Assembly (NCBI RefSeq): GCF_001548055.1
Contig: NZ_AP014724.1
Coordinates: 1,922,001 to 1,986,000, forward strand
Origin: Sulfurospirillum cavolei
GTDB lineage: Bacteria > Campylobacterota > Campylobacteria > Campylobacterales > Sulfurospirillaceae
Direction of reading: 5' to 3'
Length of the DNA: 64,000 bases
The stretch's first letter is position 1, and every line of letters begins with the position of its first letter. Positions 40,894 through 50,978 of this stretch are shown here, one piece after another. The position numbers and the translations under genes were made by a program. The notes under the pieces are model-generated. The model worked only from the letters and a program-made list of their open reading frames with translations. It was not told the origin of the DNA and ran no database searches.

Positions 40894-42511
40894 ATTCGTA
40901 CTAAGCCTTTGCTTTTGCTTGCCGCTTTTGGCAAGCGATCCCGTGACGTTGGCCTTTTTTCAAGATAAGCCTCGAAGTCTCGCGAAAGATTTTTACATCT
41001 ACGAATACCTGCAACGTCCCGAAACAACGCCGCAAGAAGCCAAAGCGTTGTTTGGCGCGGTGCATACGATGAATATGCGTTTTTTTCATCTTTTTGCCAA
41101 AAAGATGGACAATCCGACCTACAAGAAAATCTCTAAATGCGTCGATTTGGACGTCAACGCCCTTTTAAAAGAGGATAACGAATGCTTTAACATCGGCATT
41201 ACGCTCAACAAAATCAGTGCTTTAGCGAAAACGCAATTGCCGATTATTCTTTCCAAACTCTCGGCAAAAAGCACGTTGATTCCCATTGTTAAACTGATGC
41301 AAAGCGACGACGTTTACGCCGAGGCACTCAAAAATCCCGACGCTTTTTTAACGCTTTTCAACGGCAGCATCTCCGCGTATAAAGACGGTATTTTCGACCA
41401 AACGTCGTTGGATTCGGCTTACCTTAGTGCCCTTTCAAACAATCCGAAATTTAACGCTTTTGCGATGAGCATCGTGCAAAACGACAAACTCGATACGCTC
41501 CGAGAGTCGCTTCTTCACTTCAAGCCTTCCTTACATGTCAAGTCCAAAACGCTCTTTTATTTAGGTCTCAACGCACTCCGATACGCGCAAATCGATCAAG
41601 CGATGCTCTTTTTTGAACAAAGTATCGAGAGTGCTTCCAAACAAGAAGAGAAAGATAAAGCGCTTTTTTGGCAATACCTTGCGTCCAAAAACGCCAACAC
41701 CTTGCAACGCCTCGCCCAAAGTCGCGACGTCAATATCTACTCGCTTTATGCGCGCGAAACGTTGGAACTTCCCTTCCCTGAAATCGTTTCGCCCGTTTTT
41801 GAAGGCTCACATCCGAGCTTTGACGTGAGCGATCCTTTTGCATGGCCGCGTGTCATGAACCGCGTTTATACGATGAAAAGCGAAGAGGTACAAAACCTAG
41901 CCCAGAGCTTTCGTTACGCCGATACGTTGCCGCATTACGTTTATTTGATGGAGCGCGTCACGCATTACGCTAAAAACTACTATCCGATTCCCTACCCTGA
42001 AGAGATCTCCGGCTATTCGACGCACCGCCAAGCCTTGATGTTGGCGATCGCCAGACAAGAGAGCCGTTTTATCCCCTCGGTGGTTTCGACCTCTTACGCG
42101 CTGGGTATGATGCAGTTTATGCCTTTTGTCGCACGCGACATTGCCGCAAAAGAGAAGATAGAAGATTTTGATATTAAAGCGATGTTTCATCCGCATATCG
42201 CCTATTTGTTCGGCAATATTCACCTCAATTTCTTGGAAAAGAGTCTTTACCATCCGCTCTTCGTCGCATATGCCTACAACGGCGGTATCGGCTTTACGAA
42301 GCGTCATTTACTAGGAGGAGCGTTTAAGGAAGGAGCGTATGAACCTTTTTGGAGTTTGGAGACGATGCAAAACGAAGAGAGCCGCGAATACGGCAAAAAA
42401 GTGCTCGCGAACTACGTTGTTTATCGCGAGCTTTTGGGAGAGAGCGTTTCGATTAAAAATCTTTTTGAAACGTTGCTGATACCCTCTGTGACCGATCGTT
42501 TTCGAAACTAA
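40883..42511 (+). CDS. slt: Soluble lytic murein transglycosylase (Slt family)
   Basis: The 542-residue periplasmic protein begins with a signal peptide (LYRFVLSLCFCLPLLAS) and ends with an Slt/GEWL catalytic domain: IARQESRFIPSVVSTSYALG with the catalytic glutamate, then MMQFMP and AYAYNGGIGF. The middle is a helical superhelix. It cleaves peptidoglycan. The ATG at 40883, inside the yggT end, is preferred to a TTG at 40877. Its last 59 bases overlap the 3' end of the convergent lipoprotein gene. Confidence 0.88.
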   Translation: MLYRFVLSLCFCLPLLASDPVTLAFFQDKPRSLAKDFYIYEYLQRPETTPQEAKALFGAVHTMNMRFFHLFAKKMDNPTYKKISKCVDLDVNALLKEDNECFNIGITLNKISALAKTQLPIILSKLSAKSTLIPIVKLMQSDDVYAEALKNPDAFLTLFNGSISAYKDGIFDQTSLDSAYLSALSNNPKFNAFAMSIVQNDKLDTLRESLLHFKPSLHVKSKTLFYLGLNALRYAQIDQAMLFFEQSIESASKQEEKDKALFWQYLASKNANTLQRLAQSRDVNIYSLYARETLELPFPEIVSPVFEGSHPSFDVSDPFAWPRVMNRVYTMKSEEVQNLAQSFRYADTLPHYVYLMERVTHYAKNYYPIPYPEEISGYSTHRQALMLAIARQESRFIPSVVSTSYALGMMQFMPFVARDIAAKEKIEDFDIKAMFHPHIAYLFGNIHLNFLEKSLYHPLFVAYAYNGGIGFTKRHLLGGAFKEGAYEPFWSLETMQNEESREYGKKVLANYVVYRELLGESVSIKNLFETLLIPSVTDRFRN

Positions 42512-42944
42512 TTTCCATTTTGATCGTTTCGGTTTTCGGAGCCTCGACCAACACGTACTTCGTCCACCCATTGGACGACGGTACGAGTTTTAACAAAAGA
42601 TCGCCTTGTTCTAAGGGCGTCACGGAAAGTGCCTTTTGCCCGTTAATTTTAAAATTTTGCAACATAATCGGCAGAGTCGGTCCATCGCCGGTCGCCAAAT
42701 AGGTTCCGACGATAAATTTTTCGCTCTCTTGGCTCACGTCTTCGTGCGTTAAAGGATTTAAATACGTGACCGTCACGAATGTTTTAGAGGTTGCGGAGTT
42801 GACGATTTCCAACTTTTTCGAGTTGGTCATACTGTAATCGAGAACTTTTTCATTTTCGGCATCCACGAGTTTGGATGCACAGCCGAACATCGAGAAACTT
42901 ATTAAGGCGATTCCCATAAAACGATAAACTCTGTGCTGCATCAA
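42453..42944 (-). CDS. YcfL/DUF1425-like lipoprotein
   Basis: The 163-residue product has a lipoprotein signal (MGIALISFSMFGC) and an immunoglobulin-like beta domain with the DUF1425/YcfL look (VTVTYLNPLTHEDVSQESEKFIV...). Function unknown. It is encoded convergently to slt, with overlapping 3' ends, and divergently from mobB. Confidence 0.7.
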   Translation of the reverse strand: MMQHRVYRFMGIALISFSMFGCASKLVDAENEKVLDYSMTNSKKLEIVNSATSKTFVTVTYLNPLTHEDVSQESEKFIVGTYLATGDGPTLPIMLQNFKINGQKALSVTPLEQGDLLLKLVPSSNGWTKYVLVEAPKTETIKMEISFENDRSQRVSATFQKDF

Positions 42945-43018
42945 TTTAGACTCAATTTTTATTTGATATAATAAAACGTTTTTTTAAAAAGTCATCATAA
43001 CATAAAAAGCAGGAAAAA

Positions 43019-43516
43019 ATGAAGTCTTTAGCCGTGGCATTCACCGGACCCTCCGATAGTGGGAAAACAACGCTCATTTTAAAAGTGGCGGCACTTTTAA
43101 AACGCGATTATACGCTCGCCATCGTCAAAAACGATCCAAGCGACAAAGCACACTTCGACGTCGAGGGAAAGGACAGTTGGAAATTTTCGCAAACGGGAGC
43201 GGAGGTCGTCGTCACATCTCCGACGCGCACGACGCTTTTTTCAAAACGCCACAAAACGTTAGACGACATTATCGCAATGCTCGGCAATTTCGATTTTTTA
43301 CTCGTCGAAGGGCTTAAAACGTTGCCGCTACCGCGCATCGCCGTTTTTCGAGGAAAACTCAATGAAAGTTACTTTGACTGTTCCGACGCCATCGCCGTCG
43401 ATGAAACCGTCAACCTCAACGATTATACGCTCCCCTCGACGATTACGATACTGGATTTAAACAACCCCGAGCAAGTCGTTGCTTGGATTATGCAAAACGC
43501 TAAAAAGGTACGATAA
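43019..43516 (+). CDS. mobB: MobB, molybdopterin-guanine dinucleotide biosynthesis adaptor
   Basis: The 165-residue GTPase-like protein has a P-loop ([18 protein letters not shown]) and a Walker B-like [15 protein letters not shown]. It assists guanylation of molybdopterin for enzymes such as formate dehydrogenase and nitrate reductase. The gene overlaps nothing and is followed by fbp after one base. Confidence 0.88.
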   Translation: MKSLAVAFTGPSDSGKTTLILKVAALLKRDYTLAIVKNDPSDKAHFDVEGKDSWKFSQTGAEVVVTSPTRTTLFSKRHKTLDDIIAMLGNFDFLLVEGLKTLPLPRIAVFRGKLNESYFDCSDAIAVDETVNLNDYTLPSTITILDLNNPEQVVAWIMQNAKKVR

Positions 43517-43517
43517 C

Positions 43518-44357
43518 ATGACAGAAATTTACGAAGCGATTAAACGCTCCGCCGCACGCATCAAAGAAGCCATCGCATTTGACGATACGGGATACTCCGA
43601 AAATATCAATTCAACGGGCGATACGCAGTTGAAACTGGACATCAAAAGCGATCTGATCATTGAAGAGGAGTTTGCAAAAGTCGCTTGCATCAAAGAGATC
43701 GTCAGCGAAGAAAAAGAGGGAAAAACCCCTTTACATGGAGACGGAATTTACAGCATCGGATACGATCCGTTAGATGGTTCGAGCCTTATCGACGTCAATT
43801 TAAGCGTAGGCTCCATTTTCGGTATTTACGAAGGCGGTTTTGCGGGTAAAAACCTCAAAGCGGCAGTTTACGTCGTCTACGGACCGCGCGTCGAATTGGT
43901 CATTGCGCACGAAAACGTTACGCTTTACCGCTTGAACCAAAAAGGCGAATTCGTTTTGATCAAAGAGATCAAACTGGGAGCTAAAGGCAAACTCAACGCA
44001 CCGGGTGCGACGCAAATGGGATGGGAGCCGCGCCATAAAGCCCTTATCGACGCGATTTTCGCAGACGGCTATCGCTTGCGTTACTCCGGCGGTATGGTTC
44101 CGGACTTGCACCAAATCTTGCTTAAAGGCGGCGGATTGTTCTCGTATCCCGCCACCAGCGACGTACCCAAAGGCAAGCTTCGTATGATTTTCGAAGTGTT
44201 TCCGTTTGCTTTCGTTTACGAGAAAGCCGGCGGTGCCGCGATCGACGGGAAAATGCGTCTGTTAGACCTCACGCCTTCACATCCGCACGATACGACGCCA
44301 TGCTTTTTCGGCTCTCAAACGGAAATAGAACGCGTTAAGCAGTGCTATGCAAAGTGA
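43518..44357 (+). CDS. fbp: Class I fructose-1,6-bisphosphatase
   Basis: The 279-residue enzyme has the metal site [24 protein letters not shown] and the C-terminal [22 protein letters not shown] segment of class I FBPases. It works in gluconeogenesis, fitting an organism that grows on organic acids. The ATG at 43518 follows the mobB stop; a longer frame from 43479 lies within mobB. Confidence 0.9.
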   Translation: MTEIYEAIKRSAARIKEAIAFDDTGYSENINSTGDTQLKLDIKSDLIIEEEFAKVACIKEIVSEEKEGKTPLHGDGIYSIGYDPLDGSSLIDVNLSVGSIFGIYEGGFAGKNLKAAVYVVYGPRVELVIAHENVTLYRLNQKGEFVLIKEIKLGAKGKLNAPGATQMGWEPRHKALIDAIFADGYRLRYSGGMVPDLHQILLKGGGLFSYPATSDVPKGKLRMIFEVFPFAFVYEKAGGAAIDGKMRLLDLTPSHPHDTTPCFFGSQTEIERVKQCYAK

Positions 44358-44544
44358 CGTAAGCGATATTTTTGAACAGACGCTTCAAGAGAAAAAAAGC
44401 GAACTTCAAGCATGTCAAAATGCCCAAAACGTTTTGACATGTAGCGACTGCGACAAAATGTTCGAATGCGAAATCCGCAAAGCCTACGTCAAAGCGGTTT
44501 ACGAGAGTATGTCCAAAGGTCAAGGCGGCGGATTTGAGTTTTGA
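44347..44544 (+). CDS. Small cysteine-containing hypothetical protein (65 aa)
   Basis: The frame overlaps the fbp end by 11 bases and encodes 65 residues with a [10 protein letters not shown] cluster and a C-terminal KGQGGGFEF tail. I recall similar short proteins between fbp and metG in other Campylobacterota, but no function. Four cysteines in the core (ACQ, CSDC, CEIR) could bind a metal. Confidence 0.7.
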   Translation: MQSDVSDIFEQTLQEKKSELQACQNAQNVLTCSDCDKMFECEIRKAYVKAVYESMSKGQGGGFEF

Positions 44545-44557
44545 GTTTATAGTGTTG

Positions 44558-44592
44558 ACACGTTTTGAAAGCAAAGCTTTAAAAACTACGTT
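44558..44592. repeat. 35-bp hairpin repeat, copy B (upstream of metG)
   Basis: Matches copy A at 33106-33140 in 30 of 35 bases, same orientation. The stem here is AAAGC-AAA-GCTTT plus outer T/A pairs. It is followed by GGGCA...TGCCC and GCACC-TTC-GGTGC hairpins within the 152-bp metG upstream region, so it may belong to a compound structured element. Confidence 0.55.
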
Positions 44593-44696
44593 AACATCGG
44601 GCAATTCTTAGCGAAATGCCCGCGCACCTTCGGTGCTCTAAGTCTTTGCAAAATATTTTTTGTAAAATGCTAATCAATTTTTAACTAGGAAAAACG

Positions 44697-46634
44697 ATGT
44701 CCCAAAAAGCTTATATTACCACCCCTATTTATTACGTCAACGACGTACCGCATATCGGACATGCATACACGACGATTATCGCCGACACGATGGCGCGCTA
44801 TTATCGTTTGAAGGGCTATGAAACGTTCTTTTTAACCGGAACCGACGAACACGGTCAAAAAATCGAAGAAGCCGCCAAAGCGCGCAACAAAACGCCTCAG
44901 GCCTATGCCGACGAAATCAGCGGAAAATTCCGCGCTTTATGGGATAGCTTTGAAATTAGCTACGATAAATTTATCCGCACTACCGATGCCGAGCACAAAG
45001 CGGGCGTTCAAAAAGCGTTTGAAGTGATGTTCGCAAACGGCGACATCTACAAAGGCGAGTATGAGGGTCACTACTGTGTCAGTTGTGAGACGTTCTTTAC
45101 CGACACGCAACTGGTCGATGAAGACAAATGCCCTGACTGCGGCAAGCTCACACGCTTGGTCAAAGAGGAGAGCTACTTTTTTAAACTCTCCAAATACCAA
45201 GAAGACCTCATCCAATGGTACAACAACGACGAAAAATGCGTCCTTCCCAAAGGCAAAAAAAACGAAGTCATCAGCTTCGTAAAACAAGGTTTGCGCGATC
45301 TTTCCATTACGCGTACGAGTTTTGACTGGGGCATCAAACTTCCCTCCTCCATGAACGATAGCAAACACGTGATGTACGTTTGGCTGGATGCGCTCTTAAA
45401 CTACGTCACCGCCTTAGGATACGGTAACGACGAAAAGAATATGCACTTTTGGCCCGCAACCGTTCAATTGGTCGGAAAAGATATTTTGCGCTTCCATGCG
45501 ATCTATTGGCCGGCATTTTTAATGAGCTTAGGGCTTGCTTTACCCAAACATGTCGCCGCACACGGTTGGTGGACGCGCAACGGCGAGAAGATGAGCAAAA
45601 GTAAAGGTAACGTCGTCAATCCCAAAGAGGTCGCCGACGCATACGGATTGGAAAATTTCCGCTATTTTATGCTTCGCGAAGTGCCCTTCGGACAAGACGG
45701 CGATTTTAGCCAAAAAGCCTTAATGGATCGTATCAACTCCGACCTCGGAAACGAACTGGGCAATCTTTTAAACCGTATCATCGGTATGAGCGGCAAATAC
45801 AGCGAAGGCATCGTTACGTCCAAAGACGTCGAAACCTTTCATACGGCAGAACTTAAAGCGGTTGACGAGATTTTAAACAACGTCGAAGTCTATTTGCAAG
45901 AGATGCAAACCAACCGCTATTTGGAAGAGCTTTGGAAAACCCTCAGTATCGCGAACCAAGCTATTACGATCCACGAACCGTGGGTTAAAATCAAAGAAGG
46001 CAAAATCGACCAAGCTTTAGCACTCGTCGCGCTGGTATCCAATATTTTGGCACGCGTGAGCATTTTATTGCATCCGATTATGCCTAAAACGACAATGACG
46101 ATCGCCCGTGCGCTCGGTTTTGAAATTACGACGGCCGCATACGACCGTTTTGTGCTTCGCAAAGACTTTTTAGACACGTTTACCATCGAAAAAGTACCGC
46201 CTTTATTCCCGCGCATTGAAGAAGAGTTGATGGCGCAACCCACGCCACCTGCCCTCGAAGCGACGCCGACACCGGTAAAAAATGCCAAAAAAGAACATAA
46301 AGCCGAGTCGATCATTACGATTGATCAATTTTTTGAGACTTCGCTCAAAATCGGAACAATCTTGGAAGCTAGTGTTGTAGAAGGTAGCGATCGACTCTTA
46401 AAACTTACCGTCGACGTCGGAGAAAATGAACCGCGCCAAATCGTTGCGGGCATTCGAGAATACTATACGCCAGAATCGCTTATCAACACCCAAGTGTGCG
46501 TCGTCGCCAATCTCAAACCGGCAACGATCAAAGGCTTGCTCAGCCAAGGAATGCTTTTAGCGGCTAAAGACAAAGAGGGACTCTGCCTGATTCGCCCTGA
46601 AAAACCGCGCGCAAACGGCGCATCCGTTGGATGA
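44697..46634 (+). CDS. metG: Methionyl-tRNA synthetase with C-terminal tRNA-binding domain
   Basis: The 645-residue enzyme has YVNDVPHIGHAYT (HIGH), a zinc knuckle (CVSC...CPDC), KMSKSKGN near 301, an anticodon domain and a Trbp111-like C-terminal domain (IDQFFETSLKIGTILEASVV). It charges initiator and elongator tRNA-Met. It overlaps the next gene by 4 bases. Confidence 0.95.
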   Translation: MSQKAYITTPIYYVNDVPHIGHAYTTIIADTMARYYRLKGYETFFLTGTDEHGQKIEEAAKARNKTPQAYADEISGKFRALWDSFEISYDKFIRTTDAEHKAGVQKAFEVMFANGDIYKGEYEGHYCVSCETFFTDTQLVDEDKCPDCGKLTRLVKEESYFFKLSKYQEDLIQWYNNDEKCVLPKGKKNEVISFVKQGLRDLSITRTSFDWGIKLPSSMNDSKHVMYVWLDALLNYVTALGYGNDEKNMHFWPATVQLVGKDILRFHAIYWPAFLMSLGLALPKHVAAHGWWTRNGEKMSKSKGNVVNPKEVADAYGLENFRYFMLREVPFGQDGDFSQKALMDRINSDLGNELGNLLNRIIGMSGKYSEGIVTSKDVETFHTAELKAVDEILNNVEVYLQEMQTNRYLEELWKTLSIANQAITIHEPWVKIKEGKIDQALALVALVSNILARVSILLHPIMPKTTMTIARALGFEITTAAYDRFVLRKDFLDTFTIEKVPPLFPRIEEELMAQPTPPALEATPTPVKNAKKEHKAESIITIDQFFETSLKIGTILEASVVEGSDRLLKLTVDVGENEPRQIVAGIREYYTPESLINTQVCVVANLKPATIKGLLSQGMLLAAKDKEGLCLIRPEKPRANGASVG

Positions 46635-47641
46635 AAATAAAAAATTTCGTCCGCATCGTCGACGGTAGGCTTCGAACCGAACCGCCCGTCGATGCTTTTG
46701 CTTCGATTCAATTTGAGCTTTCACGCCTGATGTCGGGCGATCTTTTTATCGATACCCAAGCTTCCAGACAAACGCTGCATGCCGCTATCGACAAAGGTGC
46801 TTATGCCGTGCTAAGCACGCTTTCTTACGTCGATGAAGACACCGAATGCGCATGGATCGAAGTCGATAGTATCGAAACGACGCTGGTACGATTGTTGCGT
46901 TACCTCATCAACGAAAAGCATCTGCGTCTTTTTTTGTTTTCGCCGATCCAAGCCTCTTTGTTCGAGTATCTGCATACGCCTAAACAGTTAAAACGGCTCA
47001 AAGGCGATCTTCTCTTCATCGCACGAACGATCTTACAAGCTAAAGAGGAGGACGCTTTTTATATGAGCGACGATGGCCTCGCCTTTAAAATCGCACCCGA
47101 TATTCTACATGTCCAAACCGCACTATCGCCTTTCGTACCGGTGAACGCTAAAGGTATTTTTTTAAGCTCGTTTCACTATCGCGAACGTTACCTACACGAA
47201 CAAAAATTGCCGGCGCATTACGTCGAAGAGTGCTTATCGCTTCTGTCTTTTTGCGACGAACACTCTTTGGCGTACGCCGTGGAACAACTCACGTTTTGCG
47301 AGCATTTTTACCCGCAGTTTGTGACACCTTCGCTTGCAAAAAAAGAGTTCGGAATGAGCGATCGTGCTTTGATTTTCGAGCCTGATGTCTCTTTGGTGCC
47401 CAAGCATCTTGCCTACCTTGCCCATTGCGTCGATCCTTCGACGACCGTGCTCTGCCTTCCGGAAATAAGCGATTTTACGCTTCCGACCGACATGTTTAGG
47501 ACGCTCCGTTTTAAAACGTATGCAAAACTAAAAGAGACACTGGCATGCATGCGTTTTTCGTACGCTTTGATTTCAGGCGACAAAGAGTCTTTTGAACCGT
47601 TTTACACAACGGCGATGACACGACAACCGACCCTCTTTTAA
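46631..47641 (+). CDS. Mur ligase N-terminal-like protein of unknown role
   Basis: The 336-residue soluble protein has an N-terminal part resembling the substrate-binding domain of MurE/MurF: RLMSGDLFIDTQASRQTLHAAIDKGAYAVLS. The remainder lacks an ATP-binding GKT motif, so it is not a full ligase. I recall such genes next to metG in Campylobacterota. Role unknown; a peptidoglycan-related function is only a guess from the domain. Confidence 0.6.
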   Translation: MKIKNFVRIVDGRLRTEPPVDAFASIQFELSRLMSGDLFIDTQASRQTLHAAIDKGAYAVLSTLSYVDEDTECAWIEVDSIETTLVRLLRYLINEKHLRLFLFSPIQASLFEYLHTPKQLKRLKGDLLFIARTILQAKEEDAFYMSDDGLAFKIAPDILHVQTALSPFVPVNAKGIFLSSFHYRERYLHEQKLPAHYVEECLSLLSFCDEHSLAYAVEQLTFCEHFYPQFVTPSLAKKEFGMSDRALIFEPDVSLVPKHLAYLAHCVDPSTTVLCLPEISDFTLPTDMFRTLRFKTYAKLKETLACMRFSYALISGDKESFEPFYTTAMTRQPTLF

Positions 47642-47652
47642 AGGAGTTTTTT

Positions 47653-48078
47653 ATGGTGTTAAGTATCGATAACGACGAAGCTATAACGCTTCCGGAAGCC
47701 CTATTGGAACGTATTTGCGCGGAGCACACCGACAAAGAGGTCGAGTTGGTTATCGTCGATGCAAAAAGCATGCATGCGCTCAATCTCGAACACCGAAACG
47801 TCGATAAAACCACCGATGTGCTAAGCTTCCCCATCGATGATTTTCCCCATGCGCCACTGGGTTCTATCGTGATTAACTACGAACTTGCTTTTCAAAAAGC
47901 TGCCGAACTCGGGCATGAAAAAGAAGAAGAAATCGCGCTTTTATTCATTCACGGCTTATTACATCTCTTGGGATTTGACCATGAAACCGATCACGGAGAG
48001 ATGCGCAAAAAAGAAGAGGAGTGGATTTTTCATTATGCGCTTCCCAAAAGTTTGATCGTCCGTACGGAAGAAGCTTAA
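47653..48078 (+). CDS. ybeY: YbeY endoribonuclease (16S rRNA maturation)
   Basis: The 141-residue protein has the zinc site HGLLHLLGFDHETDH (H-X3-H-X5-H) and the preceding TDVLSFPIDD strand. It processes the 3' end of 16S rRNA and is part of ribosome quality control. AAGGAG precedes the ATG. Confidence 0.93.
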   Translation: MVLSIDNDEAITLPEALLERICAEHTDKEVELVIVDAKSMHALNLEHRNVDKTTDVLSFPIDDFPHAPLGSIVINYELAFQKAAELGHEKEEEIALLFIHGLLHLLGFDHETDHGEMRKKEEEWIFHYALPKSLIVRTEEA

Positions 48079-48657
48079 ATGCTTCACATCGGTATCGTTA
48101 TTTTTCCTGAGGTCGAGGAACTTGATTTTGTTGCACCGTTTGAAGTGTTAAGCTATATCAACAAGATTCAACAAAACAGCACGCGCGTTTTACTCATTGC
48201 TCCGAGCTTAGAGCCGATAGAAGCTTTTAACGGTCTTAAAATTATCCCGCACGAAAGCTACGAAACGGCACCGTCGCTTGATATTTTAATTTTTCCCGGA
48301 GGGAAAGGTCGCATACGTTGGATGAAAGATGCGCCGACACTTGCCTTTTTACATCGACAGTACTCCTCTCTTTCCTACCTTGCTTCCGTATGCACGGGCG
48401 CTTTTTTTCTTGCCGAAGCGGGTCTGCTACGAGGGAAAAAAGCGACAACCCATGCTAAGGCTTTTAACGAACTGGCCGATTACGGCGTTCAGGTCGTCTC
48501 TTCCAAAATCGTTCGTGAAGGAAAAATCATCAGTGCCGGAGGCGTTAGTTCGGGATTGGAACTTGGATTTTATCTTTTAAAAGAGCTTTTCGGTACACAA
48601 GCGGCACGAGAGGTTGCGGAAAATATCGAATATTCCGTCGATATCGACGCTTTGTAA
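48079..48657 (+). CDS. DJ-1/PfpI family protein
   Basis: The 192-residue protein has the family fold with the nucleophile cysteine in SVCTGAFFLAEAGLL and the upstream FPGGKG segment. It resembles isonitrile hydratase-like and AraC-type amidase domains; the true substrate is unknown. It starts directly after the ybeY stop. Confidence 0.8.
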   Translation: MLHIGIVIFPEVEELDFVAPFEVLSYINKIQQNSTRVLLIAPSLEPIEAFNGLKIIPHESYETAPSLDILIFPGGKGRIRWMKDAPTLAFLHRQYSSLSYLASVCTGAFFLAEAGLLRGKKATTHAKAFNELADYGVQVVSSKIVREGKIISAGGVSSGLELGFYLLKELFGTQAAREVAENIEYSVDIDAL

Positions 48658-48666
48658 ACGATCGAA

Positions 48667-50490
48667 TTATTTTTTAGACTCTTTGGGTTTTTCCGGTAGC
48701 GTGATATAACCCATTTCATAAAGTTTATCGTATATCTTAGAAGCAATCGGCCCGCCCTCGCTTCCGCCGTGCCCTCCGTGTTCGACCAAAACGGTTACGA
48801 CGTATTGTGGATTTTCGTAAGGACCGTACGTTGTGAGCCATGCATGTGAACGTTGGTAATACTCCATGTCCTCTTCGCGCATTCGCTTTTTCTCGGTTTG
48901 AGAGATCCCTACGACTTGCGCCGTACCCGTTTTAGCGGCGATTTTAAACGGAGCCGTCAAGCGTAAGTGGTTTAATCCCGTTCCGCCTTGAACGTTAGCG
49001 ACTTCGTACATACCTTCGCGCGTTACTTTTAAAAAGCGTTTTTCGTTTTCGCTAACAATCGTAGGATCGACCGGAAAATCAATGGTCGTATCGTTGACTT
49101 TGCGTAAAAAATGCGGCGTAACGCCGTTACCCGTCGCTAAAAATGCGGTATATTTGGCAATTTGAACCGGCGTCACCAAAAAGTATCCCTGCCCAATCGA
49201 CGTAATCAGCGTCTCTCCTTGAGACCAACCTCTCCCGTAACGCTCTTTTTTCCATTCGCGACTCGGTACCGTACCCGTAAACTCACGAGGAAGATCGATG
49301 CCCGTTTTAGCGGCAAAGCCGATTTTGGATAAAAACGGTGCAATATTATCGATACCGACTTTAAGGCTTGTTTTATAAAAGTAGTCGTCGCAACTTTGTC
49401 GGATCGCTTTTACGTAAGAGATCATGCCGTGCCCCTCTTTTTTCCAATCACGGAAAATACGACCGCCAAGTTCCATCGCTCCGGTCGACTCGATCATTGT
49501 CGAGGGGGTAATAATCCCCGTATTAAGCATCGCCATTCCTACACCCATTTTAACGATAGAACCGGGAGGATAAAGCCCGTTCACAAGCTTATTGGTAAAA
49601 GGATGATTCAAATCGTTTGCTAGTAACGACCACTCTTCTTGCGAAATACCGTTGACGAATTTATTGAGATCGTATTCGGGAAAACTCGCTGCGGCTAAAA
49701 TAGCACCGTTTTGGACGTTCATAACAACCACGGCACCGCTATCGTCTCCAAAAAGCGTCGTAATATATTGTTGTAATTCCAAATCAAGACTGAGTACCAA
49801 ATCGTTGCTGGTCGGCAAGGTTTTGCTCACGACTTCAATCTCTTGATTAAAGGCCGTTACTTTGGTTCTTTTCTCGCCTTTAACCCCTTGCAATACGGCA
49901 TTGTAATACTTTTCGATGCCCGTTTTTCCGGAAAATCCTACTAGCTTTGCGGTAGCGTCTTCCGCCACGTCTTGGGTATTGGCGCGACCGACGTAACCGA
50001 TGACATGTGAGGCTAAATTGCCGTAAGGATAATGACGTTTGGAAGCAATTTGAATCCTGAGATTTTCATGTTGGGCAATGCGTGCGAAATGCGGGATTAG
50101 CTTGTCGTACGGAATAAAAGGAATCACGTCGACGTAATCGTGGTTATACGCCGAGTCGGTTCGCAAATACTCTTTCGTCATCTCTTTAACGCTAGAATCG
50201 GTCAATAAAGAAGCCAAAAACGCTATCTCTTCATCTAAGACGTTACGTTGCGACTTTAAACTCAACCGCGGTTTAATACCGATCGAAAAACCTAAACGAT
50301 TGACGGAGAGAGGTTTGAGATTGCGATCTAAAATAACACCTCTAAGCGGAGCCAATTCATCGACTTTAACGGCATTTTGTTTTGCGATCTCTTCGTAATA
50401 AGCATTTGATTTGATGCTGATGTAATAAACGCGTACCAATAAAGCTGTCCAAACAATGAAAAAGAGGCCTAAAACTATTTTGATTCTCAC
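48667..50490 (-). CDS. mrdA: Penicillin-binding protein 2 (MrdA)
   Basis: The 607-residue transpeptidase has one N-terminal membrane helix, a dimerisation domain (APLRGVILDRNLKPLSVNR), and the active-site motifs SIVK (PGSIVKMG), SCD and KTGTAQV. It builds the side wall in rod growth. Its start overlaps the MreD-like gene by 4 bases. Confidence 0.92.
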   Translation of the reverse strand: MRIKIVLGLFFIVWTALLVRVYYISIKSNAYYEEIAKQNAVKVDELAPLRGVILDRNLKPLSVNRLGFSIGIKPRLSLKSQRNVLDEEIAFLASLLTDSSVKEMTKEYLRTDSAYNHDYVDVIPFIPYDKLIPHFARIAQHENLRIQIASKRHYPYGNLASHVIGYVGRANTQDVAEDATAKLVGFSGKTGIEKYYNAVLQGVKGEKRTKVTAFNQEIEVVSKTLPTSNDLVLSLDLELQQYITTLFGDDSGAVVVMNVQNGAILAAASFPEYDLNKFVNGISQEEWSLLANDLNHPFTNKLVNGLYPPGSIVKMGVGMAMLNTGIITPSTMIESTGAMELGGRIFRDWKKEGHGMISYVKAIRQSCDDYFYKTSLKVGIDNIAPFLSKIGFAAKTGIDLPREFTGTVPSREWKKERYGRGWSQGETLITSIGQGYFLVTPVQIAKYTAFLATGNGVTPHFLRKVNDTTIDFPVDPTIVSENEKRFLKVTREGMYEVANVQGGTGLNHLRLTAPFKIAAKTGTAQVVGISQTEKKRMREEDMEYYQRSHAWLTTYGPYENPQYVVTVLVEHGGHGGSEGGPIASKIYDKLYEMGYITLPEKPKESKK

Positions 50491-50978
50491 CGTGACACCC
50501 TAAAAAGCATAAACGAAAGTAACGAATCCAGCGCAATAGAGTAAAAATAGTAATTGGAAAAATAAGGGAACGTCTCGTTATCCAAATACGCTAAAAAACA
50601 ATTCAGCAAATAGTGCCCGAGATACGCAACGATCACGTAGCTTGCCAAAATACAATTATCACATGTAATCAAAGTTTGAATTTTTAACAATGCAAAGCGG
50701 TACACTAAAATAAATAAAACGACATACGAGAAGAGGTAAAAACCCTTGCTCGCATCGTAAAAACAAAGATATACGAAGCCCAACGCAATGTTGGCGGCTT
50801 TGACTTCACGGTGTTCAAATTCCAAGATCAAATATGCAAAAACGACGCCGACGAACGTCGGTATCCACGGATACAGCGAAGACATAATTTGGCATAAAAC
50901 CAAAATGCCCGTAAGTCCGATAAAGGTTAAATATGTTTGATGAGTGCGATTTCGTCGCATATCGGAAAATGCTTGCAT
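50487..50978 (-). CDS. MreD-like membrane protein
   Basis: The 163-residue protein has about five membrane helices and lies directly upstream of the PBP2 gene, where mreD is often found. Sequence alone gives no specific motif, so the call rests on size, hydrophobicity and context. The start overlaps the end of the acetyltransferase gene; a second ATG at 50960 is possible. Confidence 0.5.
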   Translation of the reverse strand: MQAFSDMRRNRTHQTYLTFIGLTGILVLCQIMSSLYPWIPTFVGVVFAYLILEFEHREVKAANIALGFVYLCFYDASKGFYLFSYVVLFILVYRFALLKIQTLITCDNCILASYVIVAYLGHYLLNCFLAYLDNETFPYFSNYYFYSIALDSLLSFMLFRVSR

